Made by a program: the position numbers and the translations under genes. From assembly GCA_902765735.1 (NCBI GenBank), contig CACXBB010000018.1:1-51143 (forward strand): 51,143 bases of DNA, given 5' to 3'. This DNA comes from an uncultured Eubacteriales bacterium (GTDB lineage: Bacteria > Bacillota > Clostridia > Christensenellales > Aristaeellaceae). Shown piece after piece: positions 1 to 8,260 of this stretch. How positions within the stretch are numbered: the stretch's first letter is position 1; each line of letters opens with the position of its first letter. Under the pieces are notes generated by a model that ran no database searches, had not been told where the DNA came from, and saw only the letters and a program-made list of their open reading frames with translations.

Positions 1-98
1 AGCGGAGTAGCGGCGGTGCGTACAAGTCAAGGGAAATCAACGCAGAAATGCAGCCAAAGACGCCGAAAATGCGCTTCAGGCATTTTAGAAACACACTC
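1..98. repeat. Right part of a small inverted-repeat element (family B)
   Basis: From about position 25 to 98 this matches the right half of the complete element at 39587-39732, including the shared run ending in GGCATTTTAGAAACACACTC. The left end is either outside the window or too diverged to see. No reading frame of note lies in it. It is a probable MITE-like non-autonomous element; the family's transposase is not in the window. Confidence 0.6.
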
Positions 99-177
99 TG
101 ATTTCCTATCTCCTAATTCCTCATTTACACACACATATTTCCCTTCATCGGAATGACTGAATAATCCCCCTCAGGGA

Positions 178-206
178 TTGGAAATACAGGAATAATGTGG
201 TATAAT
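178..206 (+). promoter_or_regulatory. Promoter of the flavodiiron protein gene
   Basis: A TTGGAA -35 (178-183), a 17-base spacer and a TATAAT -10 (201-206) preceded by TGG, which makes an extended -10. It lies 35 bases upstream of the TTG start at 241. Confidence 0.7.
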
Positions 207-240
207 CTATAATAATCGGAGAATCAAGGAGGCGGTTTCA

Positions 241-2082
241 TTGTATTGCGTGAAGCAGATCACGTCGGACATGTACTGGGTGGGCGGCAGCGACCGGCGG
301 CTGGCCCTGTTTGAGAACGTTTACCCCATCCCCCGCGGCGTTTCCTACAACGCCTATCTGGTGCTGGACGAGCAGACCGTGCTGCTCGACACCGTCGACA
401 AGTCCGTGAGCGAGGTGTTCTTTGAGAACATCGCCCACCTGCTCAATGGTCGGAAGCTCGACTACCTGGTAGTCAACCACATGGAGCCCGACCACGCCGC
501 CACCATGGCGGAGCTGGTGCTGCGCTACCCCGAGGTGAAGATCGTCACCAACGCCAAGGCCGTGGCGATGATCAAGAACTACTTCACCTTCGACATCACA
601 AGCCGCGTGCAGATCGTCAAGGAGAAGGACACCCTGTGCACCGGCAAACACACCTACGCCTTCGTGATGGCCCCCATGGTGCACTGGCCGGAGGCTATGG
701 TGAGCTACGACACCGTGGACAAGGTGCTGTTCTCCGCCGACGCCTTCGGCACCTTCGGCGCGCTGGACGGCAACATCTTCGCCGACGAGCTCAACTGGGA
801 GACCGAGTTCCTGGACGAGGCCCGCCGCTACTACACCAACATCGTGGGCAAGTACGGCACCCAGGTGCAGGCGCTGCTCAAGAAGGCCGCCGCCCTCGAC
901 ATTCAGATGCTCTGCCCGCTGCACGGCCCCGTGTGGCGCAAGCACATCGACTGGTTCGTCGAAAAGTACATGAAGTGGGCGACCTACACTCCCGAGGAGA
1001 ACACCGTGATGGTGGCCTACGCCAGCGTGTACGGCCACACGGAAAACCTGGCCGGCATCATCGCCAGCAAGCTGGCCGACGCGGGCGTTCGGAACGTGAG
1101 GATGTACGACGTGTCGGTGACCCATCCCTCGGTGATCGTGTCCGAGGCCTTCCGGGTCAGCCACATCGTGTTCGCCTCCACCACCTACAACGCGGGCATA
1201 TTCGTCAACATGGAGAACGCCCTGCACGACGTGGTGGCCCACAACCTGCAAAACCGCACCATCGCCATCGTGGAGAACGGCTCCTGGGCCGCCACCTCCG
1301 GCGGGCTGATGCGCGAGCTGCTCTCCAAGCTCAAGAACTGCACGATCCTCGAGGACACCGTCAGCCTGAAGTCCGCCCTCAAGGAGGAGCAGATGCACGA
1401 CGTGGACGCGCTGGTGGACGCCATACTGGCCACCATGCCCAAGCCCGAGGTCGCAGAGCACGCGCCCAGCGAGGTCGTGGAGCCCAACGCCATGTTCAAG
1501 CTGAGCTACGGCCTGTTCGTGCTGACCGCGAAGGACGGCAAGAAGGACAACGGCTGCATCATCAACACCGCGCAGCAGGTGACCTCCCAGCCCAACCGCA
1601 TCTCCATCTGCGTCAACAAGAACAACTTCACCCACGATATGATCGCCAGGACCGGCGAGTTCAACGTCAACATACTCTCCACCGACGCCACCTTCGACAT
1701 CTTCAAGTGGTACGGCTTCCAGTCCGGCCGCGACACCGAGAAGATCCAGGGCGAGAAGCTGCCCCGCGCCCGCAACGGCATCGTGTACGTGGAGGGCTGC
1801 ACCAACGGCTTCATCTCCGGCAAGGTCGTCGAATCCCACGACTACGGCACCCACACGCTGTTCGTGGCCGACGTGACCGAGGCCCGCGTGTTCAACAACG
1901 CGCCCTCCGTGACCTACGCCTACTACTTCGCCAACATCAAGCCCAAGCCGCAAAAGCCCGCCGAGAAGAAGGTCGGCTGGGTGTGCAAGATCTGCGGCTA
2001 TGTGTACGAGGGCGAGGAGCTGCCCGCGGACTTCATCTGCCCGCTGTGCAAGCACCCCGCGTCGGATTTTGAAAAGCTGTAA
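241..2082 (+). CDS. Flavodiiron protein fused to flavin reductase and rubredoxin domains
   Basis: Cytoplasmic oxygen (or nitric oxide) reductase of the A-type flavoprotein family, 613 residues. Residues 1-250 are the metallo-beta-lactamase-like diiron domain with H80-x-E82-x-D84-H85 and later ligands in PMVHWPE, SADAFG and LCPLHGP. Residues about 254-400 are a flavodoxin domain (ASVYGHTEN). Residues about 415-560 are a flavin-reductase-like FMN domain. The last 45 residues are a rubredoxin with two CxxC pairs (WVCKICGYVYEGEE and CPLC). The fusion puts electron entry, transfer and O2 reduction in one chain. The start is TTG at 241, with AAGGAGG seven bases upstream; no better ATG exists. It has its own promoter and a repeat element just after the stop, so it is likely monocistronic. 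Expected role: oxygen detoxification in an anaerobe. Confidence 0.93.
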   Translation: MYCVKQITSDMYWVGGSDRRLALFENVYPIPRGVSYNAYLVLDEQTVLLDTVDKSVSEVFFENIAHLLNGRKLDYLVVNHMEPDHAATMAELVLRYPEVKIVTNAKAVAMIKNYFTFDITSRVQIVKEKDTLCTGKHTYAFVMAPMVHWPEAMVSYDTVDKVLFSADAFGTFGALDGNIFADELNWETEFLDEARRYYTNIVGKYGTQVQALLKKAAALDIQMLCPLHGPVWRKHIDWFVEKYMKWATYTPEENTVMVAYASVYGHTENLAGIIASKLADAGVRNVRMYDVSVTHPSVIVSEAFRVSHIVFASTTYNAGIFVNMENALHDVVAHNLQNRTIAIVENGSWAATSGGLMRELLSKLKNCTILEDTVSLKSALKEEQMHDVDALVDAILATMPKPEVAEHAPSEVVEPNAMFKLSYGLFVLTAKDGKKDNGCIINTAQQVTSQPNRISICVNKNNFTHDMIARTGEFNVNILSTDATFDIFKWYGFQSGRDTEKIQGEKLPRARNGIVYVEGCTNGFISGKVVESHDYGTHTLFVADVTEARVFNNAPSVTYAYYFANIKPKPQKPAEKKVGWVCKICGYVYEGEELPADFICPLCKHPASDFEKL

Positions 2083-2090
2083 AGCCGAAG

Positions 2091-2242
2091 GAGGCTGTCT
2101 CAAAACGCATATAAAACCCACGTAGGGGCGCCGATGCGGCGCCCGCCCGGGTACGAAACGCAACGTACTTCGCGGCGGGCGGCGCATCGCCGCCCCTACA
2201 ACATGCGCACCCCTGAATGCCTGTGCGTTTTGAGACAGTCCC
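2091..2242. repeat. Palindromic MITE-like element, family A, copy 1
   Basis: Ends are GAGGCTGTCTCAAAACGCA and its near-inverted partner ending GAGACAGTCCC. The interior holds GC-rich palindromes (GGGGCGCCGATGCGGCGCCC and GGCGGGCGGCGCATCGCCGCCC). It begins 8 bases after the flavodiiron stop codon, where it may also act as a terminator. No transposase is encoded. Confidence 0.75.
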
Positions 2243-2294
2243 TGTATCACGGTCCGAACATCCGGCAAACAGACCAACTTTTAACCGCCGATAC

Positions 2295-2323
2295 TTGCAT
2301 TATTACCGAAAATATGATAAGAT
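2295..2323 (+). promoter_or_regulatory. Candidate promoter of the PanE-like/yiaK/TRAP operon
   Basis: TTGCAT (2295-2300), 17-base spacer, TAAGAT (2318-2323). It lies about 170 bases upstream of the first start codon, leaving a long leader that contains the hairpin at 2353-2413. Confidence 0.4.
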
Positions 2324-2352
2324 AATTATGAACGTTAACTCCACATTAGATG

Positions 2353-2413
2353 AATGCCTCCTTTGTTAACACAACACTCCCCTATTGGGCCGCGTACCAA
2401 CGGAGGCATTTTT
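2353..2413 (+). promoter_or_regulatory. Leader hairpin followed by T run, attenuator-like
   Basis: AATGCCTCC (2353-2361) can pair perfectly with GGAGGCATT (2402-2410), which runs into five T (2409-2413). The 40-base loop is long, so an alternative fold is likely in the loop. The position, between a candidate promoter and the ribosome-binding site at 2480, fits a conditional terminator. I do not recognise a known riboswitch class. Confidence 0.35.
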
Positions 2414-2496
2414 CACAGCTTTCGGTCCGGTTCGGGGAAGCGGGCGGACCGCGCGCCGTTCCGGCAGCTCTATCGACAGAAGGAGGGGGTAAACCT

Positions 2497-3414
2497 ATGA
2501 GAATCGTGGTTCTCGGCGCGGGCGCCATGGGCGGCCTGTACGGCTCCTATCTCAGCCGCAAAAACGACGTGACGATGGTGGACATCAACGCCTCGGTGGT
2601 CGAGAAGATCAACAACCAGGGCTTCGAGGTGCGCGAGCCGGACGGCTCCAGCAACATCTTCCACCAGAAGGCCGTGACCTCCACCGACGGCATGGCCCCG
2701 GTGGACCTCATCATCATCTTCCTGAACTCCCGCTTCAGCGAGAGCGCGCTGAACGCCAACAAGGGCATCATCGGGCCGGACACCTGCCTGATGACGCTTC
2801 AGAACGGCAGCGGGCACGAGAACACCCTGGGCAAGTTCGTGCCCCAGGAGAACATCATCATCGGCACCACCCAACACAACGCCAACGTCGGCGGCCCCGG
2901 CATCACCAACCACGGCGGCTCGGGCATGACCCACATCGGCTGCGTGACCGGATCCGCCAGCCGCTTCCAGGCCATCGCGGACAACTTCACCGCCTGCGGG
3001 CTCAAGACCGACGTCAGCGACGACGTGCAGAAGATGATCTGGAACAAGATGTTCACCAACGTCTCCGCCTCCGCGCTGACCGCGGTGTTGCAGATGCCGC
3101 TGGGCTACATCTCCACCGATCCCTTCGCCTGGGCGCTGTGCCAGAAGCTCATCCGCGAGACGGTGGACGTGGCCGCGGCGCTGGGCATGGACTTCGACTA
3201 CGATGAAAAGGTGGCCGAGGTCAAGGCGGTTTGCGACAACTCGCCCAACGGTTTGACCAGCATCTACACTGACCTCAAGAAGGGCCGCCGCAGCGAGGTG
3301 GACACCATCAGCGGCAGCATCGTGCGCGCCGGCGAGAAGGCGGGCGTGCCCACGCCGAACCATTCCTTCATGGTGGCGCTGATTCATGCGATGGAGGACC
3401 GCGCCGCGAAATAA
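2497..3414 (+). CDS. Ketopantoate reductase-family (PanE/ApbA) oxidoreductase
   Basis: NAD(P)-dependent 2-keto acid reductase family, 305 residues. The N-terminus has the Rossmann signature GAGAMGGLYG at residues 8-17, and the C-terminal domain carries the family lysine in MIWNKMFTNVSASALTAVL. The start is ATG at 2497, with AAGGAGGG at 2480-2487; an upstream in-frame ATG at 2350 has no ribosome-binding site and would add a non-family extension. It heads a run with a cyclase-family protein (25-base gap), YiaK and a TRAP transporter. The context therefore points to catabolic reduction of a sugar-derived keto acid rather than pantothenate synthesis. The substrate is unknown. Confidence 0.85.
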   Translation: MRIVVLGAGAMGGLYGSYLSRKNDVTMVDINASVVEKINNQGFEVREPDGSSNIFHQKAVTSTDGMAPVDLIIIFLNSRFSESALNANKGIIGPDTCLMTLQNGSGHENTLGKFVPQENIIIGTTQHNANVGGPGITNHGGSGMTHIGCVTGSASRFQAIADNFTACGLKTDVSDDVQKMIWNKMFTNVSASALTAVLQMPLGYISTDPFAWALCQKLIRETVDVAAALGMDFDYDEKVAEVKAVCDNSPNGLTSIYTDLKKGRRSEVDTISGSIVRAGEKAGVPTPNHSFMVALIHAMEDRAAK

Positions 3415-3439
3415 ACGATACTCATAAGGAGGAAAGACC

Positions 3440-4189
3440 ATGCCCGCAAGCTCTCTGTATGATTTTGTCGCGGGTACGCCCAAGCGCGTACCGGAGCAGC
3501 TGCCGCCGAAGGAGTTCACCATCGGCAATCTGCACATCGTCGATCTGACCAAGATCCTCGATCCCAACACGGAGACCCGCCGCTGCCGCCTGTGGCGCTT
3601 CAACACCGGCGGTACCATACCGGATTTCCACACGCTGATGGACCTGACCAGCCACCTGGGCACCCACTGCGAGTGCCCCTATCATCACGACGACAACTGG
3701 CCCAGCGTCGCGGAGCTGCCGCTTTCTCAGTTCATCGGGCGCGGCCTCTACGAGGTGCTCGACGAGTTGCCGGAGAACGCCGAGATCTCCGCGGAGTCGC
3801 TGGAGAGGCACCTCGGCAAAAAGATCCGCCCGGGCGACACCGTCATACTGGACAGCCCCTACCGCATTCCCCCCTTCACCCCTGCCACCAACGGCCCCAC
3901 CGACAAGCGCCTCCACGTGGGCGCGGAATCCGCCCAGTGGCTGGCGGACCACGGCGTGCAGAGCGTGGGCTTCGGCGACGGCGTGACCATCGAGGACTAC
4001 GAGGCCAACGTCAAGCCCTTCCACGACATACTGATGGCGAAGAACGTCACCTTCCTGGAAGTGCTGCAGAACCTCGATCTTCTGAAGACCGACACCTTCT
4101 TCATCAGCTACGCGCCGCTGCCCATCGTGGGGCTGGACTCCTGCCCCGTGCGCGCCTACGCCATCGAGGGCCTGGCGGAGTTCAGCTAA
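3440..4189 (+). CDS. Cyclase-family protein (kynurenine formamidase-like metal hydrolase)
   Basis: Member of the cyclase superfamily of metal-dependent hydrolases, 249 residues. The family motif H-x-G-T-H-x-D-x-P-x-H appears at residues 72-82 as HLGTHCECPYH, with Glu78 in place of the usual Asp. Family members hydrolyse formylkynurenine, isatin or cyclic and lactone-like substrates. The ATG at 3440 has AAGGAGGA seven bases upstream. It sits between the PanE-like gene and yiaK with gaps of about 25 bases, so it is almost certainly co-transcribed. In this setting a lactonase or ring-opening role on a sugar acid is plausible, but that is inference. Confidence 0.8.
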   Translation: MPASSLYDFVAGTPKRVPEQLPPKEFTIGNLHIVDLTKILDPNTETRRCRLWRFNTGGTIPDFHTLMDLTSHLGTHCECPYHHDDNWPSVAELPLSQFIGRGLYEVLDELPENAEISAESLERHLGKKIRPGDTVILDSPYRIPPFTPATNGPTDKRLHVGAESAQWLADHGVQSVGFGDGVTIEDYEANVKPFHDILMAKNVTFLEVLQNLDLLKTDTFFISYAPLPIVGLDSCPVRAYAIEGLAEFS

Positions 4190-4214
4190 CGCACATCCCG
4201 GAGGGAGGGATTCC

Positions 4215-5219
4215 ATGACACGGGTCAGATACGAGGACATGCGCCTCGAATTCAAGCGCATCCTGATGAAGCGGGGCTTCACGGAGGATGACGCCGGCGC
4301 CGCCGCGGCGGTGTTCGCGGACAACAGCCTGGACGGCGTGTACAGCCACGGCTACATCCGCTTTCCCCGGATGGTGAGCTACCTGGACCAGGGCGTCATC
4401 GACCCGAAGGTCGAGGCGACCTGCGAGATGGCCTTCGGCGCCATGGAGCGCTGGGACGGCCACCGGGGCTTCGGCCCCTTGAACGCCCGCAAGGCCATGG
4501 ACCGCGCCTGCGCCCTGGCGCGCGAGTTCGGCATCGGCCTGGTGGCCCTGGGCAACAACAACCACTGGCTGCGCGGCGGCAGCTACGGCTGGCAGGCCGC
4601 CAATCAGGGCATGATCGGCATCTGCTGGTCCAACACCACGCCCAACATGCCCGCCTGGGGCGGCAGGGACCGGAAGATCGGCAACAACCCCATCATATTC
4701 GCGGTGCCCCAGTCCAACGGCGAGCACGTGGTGGTGGACTGCGCCCTGTCCCAGTTCTCCTTCGGCAAGCTGGAGGAGGCCAAGCTGGCCGGCAAGCGGA
4801 TGCCCCTGCCCTGCGGCTATGACGACGACGACAACCTGACCACCGACCCCGCGCCGGTGATGGCGAACCTCCGGCTGGCGCCCATGGGCTACTGGAAGGG
4901 CAGCGGCATATCGATGCTGCTGGACCTGATCGCCACCGTGCTGACCAACGCCAACTCCGTTCAGAAGATCGGCACCTTCGGCGCTGAGGTGGGGCTTTCG
5001 CAGATCATGATCGCCATCGACCCCGGCAGATTCAACGAAGCGGCGCTGACGGATGAGATCGTCCGCGCCCTCATCGCGGATGTCAAGTCCTCCGAGCCCT
5101 TGAAGGGCGGCCCGCCGGTGCGCTACCCCGGGGAGCGGGACGTCAGGACCCGCAGGGAGAACATGGAAAACGGGATCCCCGTCAACGACGAGGTCTGGAC
5201 GCAGATTCAGCGTCTCTGA
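4215..5219 (+). CDS. yiaK: 2,3-diketo-L-gulonate reductase-like (YiaK, LDH2/malate dehydrogenase family)
   Basis: NAD(P)H-dependent reductase of the LDH2 family, 334 residues, close in length to E. coli YiaK. Recognisable YiaK-type blocks are GVYSHGYIRFPR near residue 40, NNNHWLRGGSYGWQAA near 115, IGICWSN, IGNNPIIFAVP and PMGYWKGSGISMLLD near 225. YiaK reduces 2,3-diketo-L-gulonate to 3-keto-L-gulonate. The gene is directly followed by a TRAP transporter and, further on, a YiaL-family gene, the same gene types as the E. coli yia operon. The ATG at 4215 has GGAGGGA upstream. A ureidoglycolate or sulfolactate dehydrogenase role is possible within the family, but the block similarity and the context favour YiaK. 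Confidence 0.85.
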   Translation: MTRVRYEDMRLEFKRILMKRGFTEDDAGAAAAVFADNSLDGVYSHGYIRFPRMVSYLDQGVIDPKVEATCEMAFGAMERWDGHRGFGPLNARKAMDRACALAREFGIGLVALGNNNHWLRGGSYGWQAANQGMIGICWSNTTPNMPAWGGRDRKIGNNPIIFAVPQSNGEHVVVDCALSQFSFGKLEEAKLAGKRMPLPCGYDDDDNLTTDPAPVMANLRLAPMGYWKGSGISMLLDLIATVLTNANSVQKIGTFGAEVGLSQIMIAIDPGRFNEAALTDEIVRALIADVKSSEPLKGGPPVRYPGERDVRTRRENMENGIPVNDEVWTQIQRL

Positions 5220-5315
5220 TATCCATTATGATCGTACAGGAAGGAGGATAGCAAGAATCCCGAGAGCATTCCTGAACGCATAACCACAAAAACCCAAATC
5301 AGAAAGGAGAACACC

Positions 5316-6320
5316 ATGAAGAAGTTTTTTGCCATTCTGCTGACCCTGTGCCTGTTCGCCATGTGCGTCCCCGCCTTTGCCGCGGAGCTGACCCTGAACA
5401 TCGCCTCCAACGCCACCGACCCCACCAACCCCTACAGCTACGGCCTTGACAAGTTCAAGGAGGTCGCGGAGGAGATTTCCGGCGGTAAGATTGAAGTCAT
5501 CGTCCACAAGGGCACCCTGGGCCAGGACGAGACCGAGCTGGTGCAGAAGCTCGCCATGGAAGCGGTTGACATCGTGGTCTCCTCCCCCGGCTTCATGACC
5601 GGCGTCGGCGTGCCCGAGGTGGACTTCCTGTCCCTGGAGTACCTGTTCGACAGCTTCGATCACTGGGAAGCCTGCATGGACGGCGAGTTCGGCGACAGCA
5701 TGCGCGAGATCATCAAGCAGAAGACCGGCAACATGTACCGCATCCTGGGCTACTGGTCCTCCGGCGTGCGCGACGTGTACGCCAAGAAGGCCATCACCAG
5801 CCCCGACGACATGAAGGGCCTGAAGATCCGCACCCAGAACTCCAAGGTGCAGCAGGACTTCTTCATCGCCTGCGGCGCGGTGCCCACCAGCGTGGCCTGG
5901 GGCGAGCTGTACCAGGCGCTGCAGCAGGGCGTTGCCGACGGCGCTGAGAACGACTACACCAACCTGACCCTCAAGGAGCACCACAAGACCCCCAACGGCT
6001 GCTTCATCAACGAGACCCATCACGACTACACCACCCGCCTGTTCATGATGAGCGGCAACAAGTATGACCGTCTCACCGACGAGCAGAAGGCCTGGATCGA
6101 CGAAGCCGCCGCGGCCTGCACCGCCGAGGAGCGCCAGATCACCTACAACATGCTCGCGGAATCCAAGCAGAAGGCCATCGACGACGGCGCCACCATCACC
6201 GAGCACGACGACATCGACATCGCCGCCTTCAAGGCCATCGCCGAGCCCATCCAGGACGAGTTCGCCGCCAAGATCGGCATGACCGAGCAGCTGGAGACGA
6301 TCCGCTCCCTGTCCAAGTGA
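5316..6320 (+). CDS. dctP: TRAP transporter solute-binding protein (DctP family)
   Basis: Extracytoplasmic ligand-binding subunit of a tripartite ATP-independent transporter, 334 residues. It has a signal peptide (MKKFF, then a hydrophobic run to VPAFA at about residue 22) with a type I cleavage site and no usable lipobox: the Cys in FAMC is preceded by Met. The body shows the DctP pattern, with the ligand-site block WSSGVRDVYAKK followed by MKGLKIRTQNS near residues 147-174, and VAWGELYQALQQGVADGAEN near 193. AGAAAGGAGA precedes the ATG. The 96-base gap after yiaK holds no terminator. The likely cargo is a sugar-acid carboxylate such as 2,3-diketogulonate, by analogy with YiaO. Confidence 0.92.
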   Translation: MKKFFAILLTLCLFAMCVPAFAAELTLNIASNATDPTNPYSYGLDKFKEVAEEISGGKIEVIVHKGTLGQDETELVQKLAMEAVDIVVSSPGFMTGVGVPEVDFLSLEYLFDSFDHWEACMDGEFGDSMREIIKQKTGNMYRILGYWSSGVRDVYAKKAITSPDDMKGLKIRTQNSKVQQDFFIACGAVPTSVAWGELYQALQQGVADGAENDYTNLTLKEHHKTPNGCFINETHHDYTTRLFMMSGNKYDRLTDEQKAWIDEAAAACTAEERQITYNMLAESKQKAIDDGATITEHDDIDIAAFKAIAEPIQDEFAAKIGMTEQLETIRSLSK

Positions 6321-6357
6321 TCGAATAACGGCTCAGTCATATCCCATTGAATCGAGC

Positions 6358-6385
6358 GGTTCTCCGCCCCGACGGGCGGGGAACC
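6358..6385 (+). other. Intercistronic hairpin between dctP and dctQ
   Basis: A 12-bp stem (GGTTCTCCGCCC against GGGCGGGGAACC, one G-T pair) with a CGAC loop and no T tract. It is typical of mRNA-stabilising structures that raise binding-protein levels over membrane subunits. Confidence 0.6.
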
Positions 6386-6417
6386 ACTCGCCATAATTGA
6401 AAATGTAGGAGATGGCT

Positions 6418-6900
6418 ATGAAAAAAGCGATTGATACGCTGCAGAAGATACAGATCGCCATCGGCGGTGTTTTTCTGCTGATCTTTCTGGTGACCGTCGT
6501 CTACCAGATGGCCTGCCGCTATCTCGGCATCGCCGCCATGTGGACGGAGGAGGTTTCCATGTACTCCTTCATCTGGGCGGTGTTCGTCGGCGCAGGCGCG
6601 ATGGTGCATTCAAAGGCCCACTTCGCCTTCACCATCTTCAGCGATTCGCTGAAATCCCCGAAAGCCAAGGCGGTGCTTCACATCTTCATCGACATCGTCA
6701 TGCTGATCTTCTCCGTACTGATGGTCAAGTACGGCATCGACGCCGCCAAGCAGTTCTGGAATTTCCGCTGGATCAACTTCCCCGAGATGCGCAGCGGTCC
6801 GACCTGGCTGTGCATCCCCTTTTGCGGGCTGACCTCGAGCATCTACCTGCTCTGGGCCATCTTTGAGGAGATCCAGATTCTGAAAGGAGGTCAGGCCTGA
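6418..6900 (+). CDS. dctQ: TRAP transporter small permease (DctQ family)
   Basis: Small four-helix membrane subunit, 160 residues. Hydrophobic segments lie near residues 13-33 (IAIGGVFLLIFLVTVVYQMA), 45-65, 85-105 and 130-155. The family block WTEEVSMYSFIWAVFVGAGAMVHSKAHF is present. The ATG at 6418 is preferred over the one at 6412, which directly abuts the TAGGAG sequence. Its stop overlaps the dctM start by one base (TGATG), implying translational coupling. Confidence 0.9.
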   Translation: MKKAIDTLQKIQIAIGGVFLLIFLVTVVYQMACRYLGIAAMWTEEVSMYSFIWAVFVGAGAMVHSKAHFAFTIFSDSLKSPKAKAVLHIFIDIVMLIFSVLMVKYGIDAAKQFWNFRWINFPEMRSGPTWLCIPFCGLTSSIYLLWAIFEEIQILKGGQA

Positions 6901-8189
6901 TGTTGGGTGCGATACTGGTCATCATGTTCGTCGTCCTGGTGGCAATCGGCACGCCGATCGCCTTTGCGCTGGGCCTGGTGTCCTTCACGGGCATCGCCTG
7001 CCTGCCGGACATCCCGAACATGGTGGTGTTCACCAAGATGTTCAACGGCTTGAACAGCTTTACGCTGCTGGCCGTGCCGCTGTTCATACTGGCCGCGAAC
7101 CTCATGAATGAGGGCGGCATCACCGAGAAGCTGATCGAGTGCATCTGCGACCTGGTGGGCCACTGGCGCGGCGGCCTGGCCCACGCCAACGTGCTGGTGT
7201 CCATGGTGTTCGCCGGCATCTCCGGCTCCTCCCAGGCGGATACCTCCGGCGTCGGCAAGATCTTCATCCCCGCGATGGAGAAGCAGGGCTATGACAAGGG
7301 CACCTCCGTGGGCGTCACGGCGGCCTCCTCCACCCTGGGCTCCATCATACCGCCGAGCATCACGATGGTGGTGTACTCCGGCATCGCCAACGTCTCCACC
7401 GGCGCGCTGTTCATGTCCGGCATCGTGCCCGGCATACTGCTGGGCATCGCGATGATGCTGGTGGTCAAGATGTTCTCCAAGAAGAAGAACTTCCCCAAGC
7501 GCGAGCGCGTGCCGGTCAAGACCGCCATTGCGCACACGCTGAAGTCCCTGCCGGCCCTGATGACCCCCATCATCCTGATCGGCGGCATCGTGTCCGGCCT
7601 GTTCACCCCCACCGAGTCCGCGGCTTTCGCGTGCATCTACGCGCTCCTAGTCGGCATCTTCTTCTATCGCTCCATCAAGGTCAGCCGCCTGCCGGCGATA
7701 CTGATCGAGACGATGAAGATGGCGTCCCTGTCGCTGTTCGCGCTGGCCACCGCCAACGCCCTGGGCGAGCTTTTAAGCTACTATCGCCTGAACGTGATCG
7801 CGCAGCAGTTCTTCACCAGCCTGCCCGGCGGCAGCCTGATCTTCCTGCTGGTGGTCGTGGCGTTCTTCCTGTTCGTCGGCACCTTCATGGACGCGGTTCC
7901 CGCCATGATCCTCTTCGTGCCGATCATACTGCCCTCCGCCGCGGCGCTGGGCCTGAGCCCCATCATACTGGGCCTCATCATCATCGTCACCCTGGCCCTG
8001 GGCCTGGTGACGCCCCCCTACGGACTGTGCCTGCTGTTAGCCTGTAATATCAGCGGGACGACGATCGAGGAAGGCTTCAAGGGCGCACTGCCCTACTTCC
8101 TGTCCTCCCTGGCCGTGCTGTTCCTGCTGATACTGTTCCCGAACTTCTGGCTGGCGATACCGAAGGCCATCTTCCCGGCACTGTTCTAA
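6900..8189 (+). CDS. dctM: TRAP transporter large permease (DctM family)
   Basis: Large, Na+-coupled transport channel subunit of about 12 helices, 429 residues, the usual family length. Characteristic blocks are VLVAIGTPIAFALG at the N-terminus, the SGSSQADTSGVGKIFIPAMEKQGY re-entrant region near residue 108, IIPPSITMVVY near 148 and GLVTPPYGLCLLLACNI near 365. It starts at 6900, overlapping the dctQ stop, with AAAGGAGG inside dctQ. A rho-independent terminator follows at 8199-8240. Confidence 0.94.
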   Translation: MLGAILVIMFVVLVAIGTPIAFALGLVSFTGIACLPDIPNMVVFTKMFNGLNSFTLLAVPLFILAANLMNEGGITEKLIECICDLVGHWRGGLAHANVLVSMVFAGISGSSQADTSGVGKIFIPAMEKQGYDKGTSVGVTAASSTLGSIIPPSITMVVYSGIANVSTGALFMSGIVPGILLGIAMMLVVKMFSKKKNFPKRERVPVKTAIAHTLKSLPALMTPIILIGGIVSGLFTPTESAAFACIYALLVGIFFYRSIKVSRLPAILIETMKMASLSLFALATANALGELLSYYRLNVIAQQFFTSLPGGSLIFLLVVVAFFLFVGTFMDAVPAMILFVPIILPSAAALGLSPIILGLIIIVTLALGLVTPPYGLCLLLACNISGTTIEEGFKGALPYFLSSLAVLFLLILFPNFWLAIPKAIFPALF

Positions 8190-8198
8190 TGGACCCCT

Positions 8199-8240
8199 GC
8201 TGGAGCCGCGCCGCGTGGCGGGCTCCAGCTATTATTTTGT
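8199..8240 (+). terminator. Rho-independent terminator after dctM
   Basis: A perfect 9-bp stem (GCTGGAGCC, 8199-8207, with GGCTCCAGC, 8221-8229), 13-base loop and tail TATTATTTTGT. It would separate the enzyme/TRAP genes from the EamA and YhcH genes, unless read through. Confidence 0.75.
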
Positions 8241-8260
8241 CCGATCGTGAGGCTTCGCGC

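Noticed and set aside
238-2277. Long open frame antisense to the flavodiiron gene, and similar long antisense frames over tex, pucR, gpr and others
   Set aside because: They mirror GC-rich codon structure of the real genes, have repetitive Val/His/Gly/Leu or Arg-rich composition, no ribosome-binding site and no family motif.
2350-2496. N-terminal extension of the PanE-like protein from the ATG at 2350
   Set aside because: It would be translated through the leader hairpin, has no ribosome-binding site and precedes the Rossmann start by 49 non-family residues.
8189-8260. Earlier start for the EamA gene
   Set aside because: The region is a rho-independent terminator, and the encoded peptide is not membrane-like.
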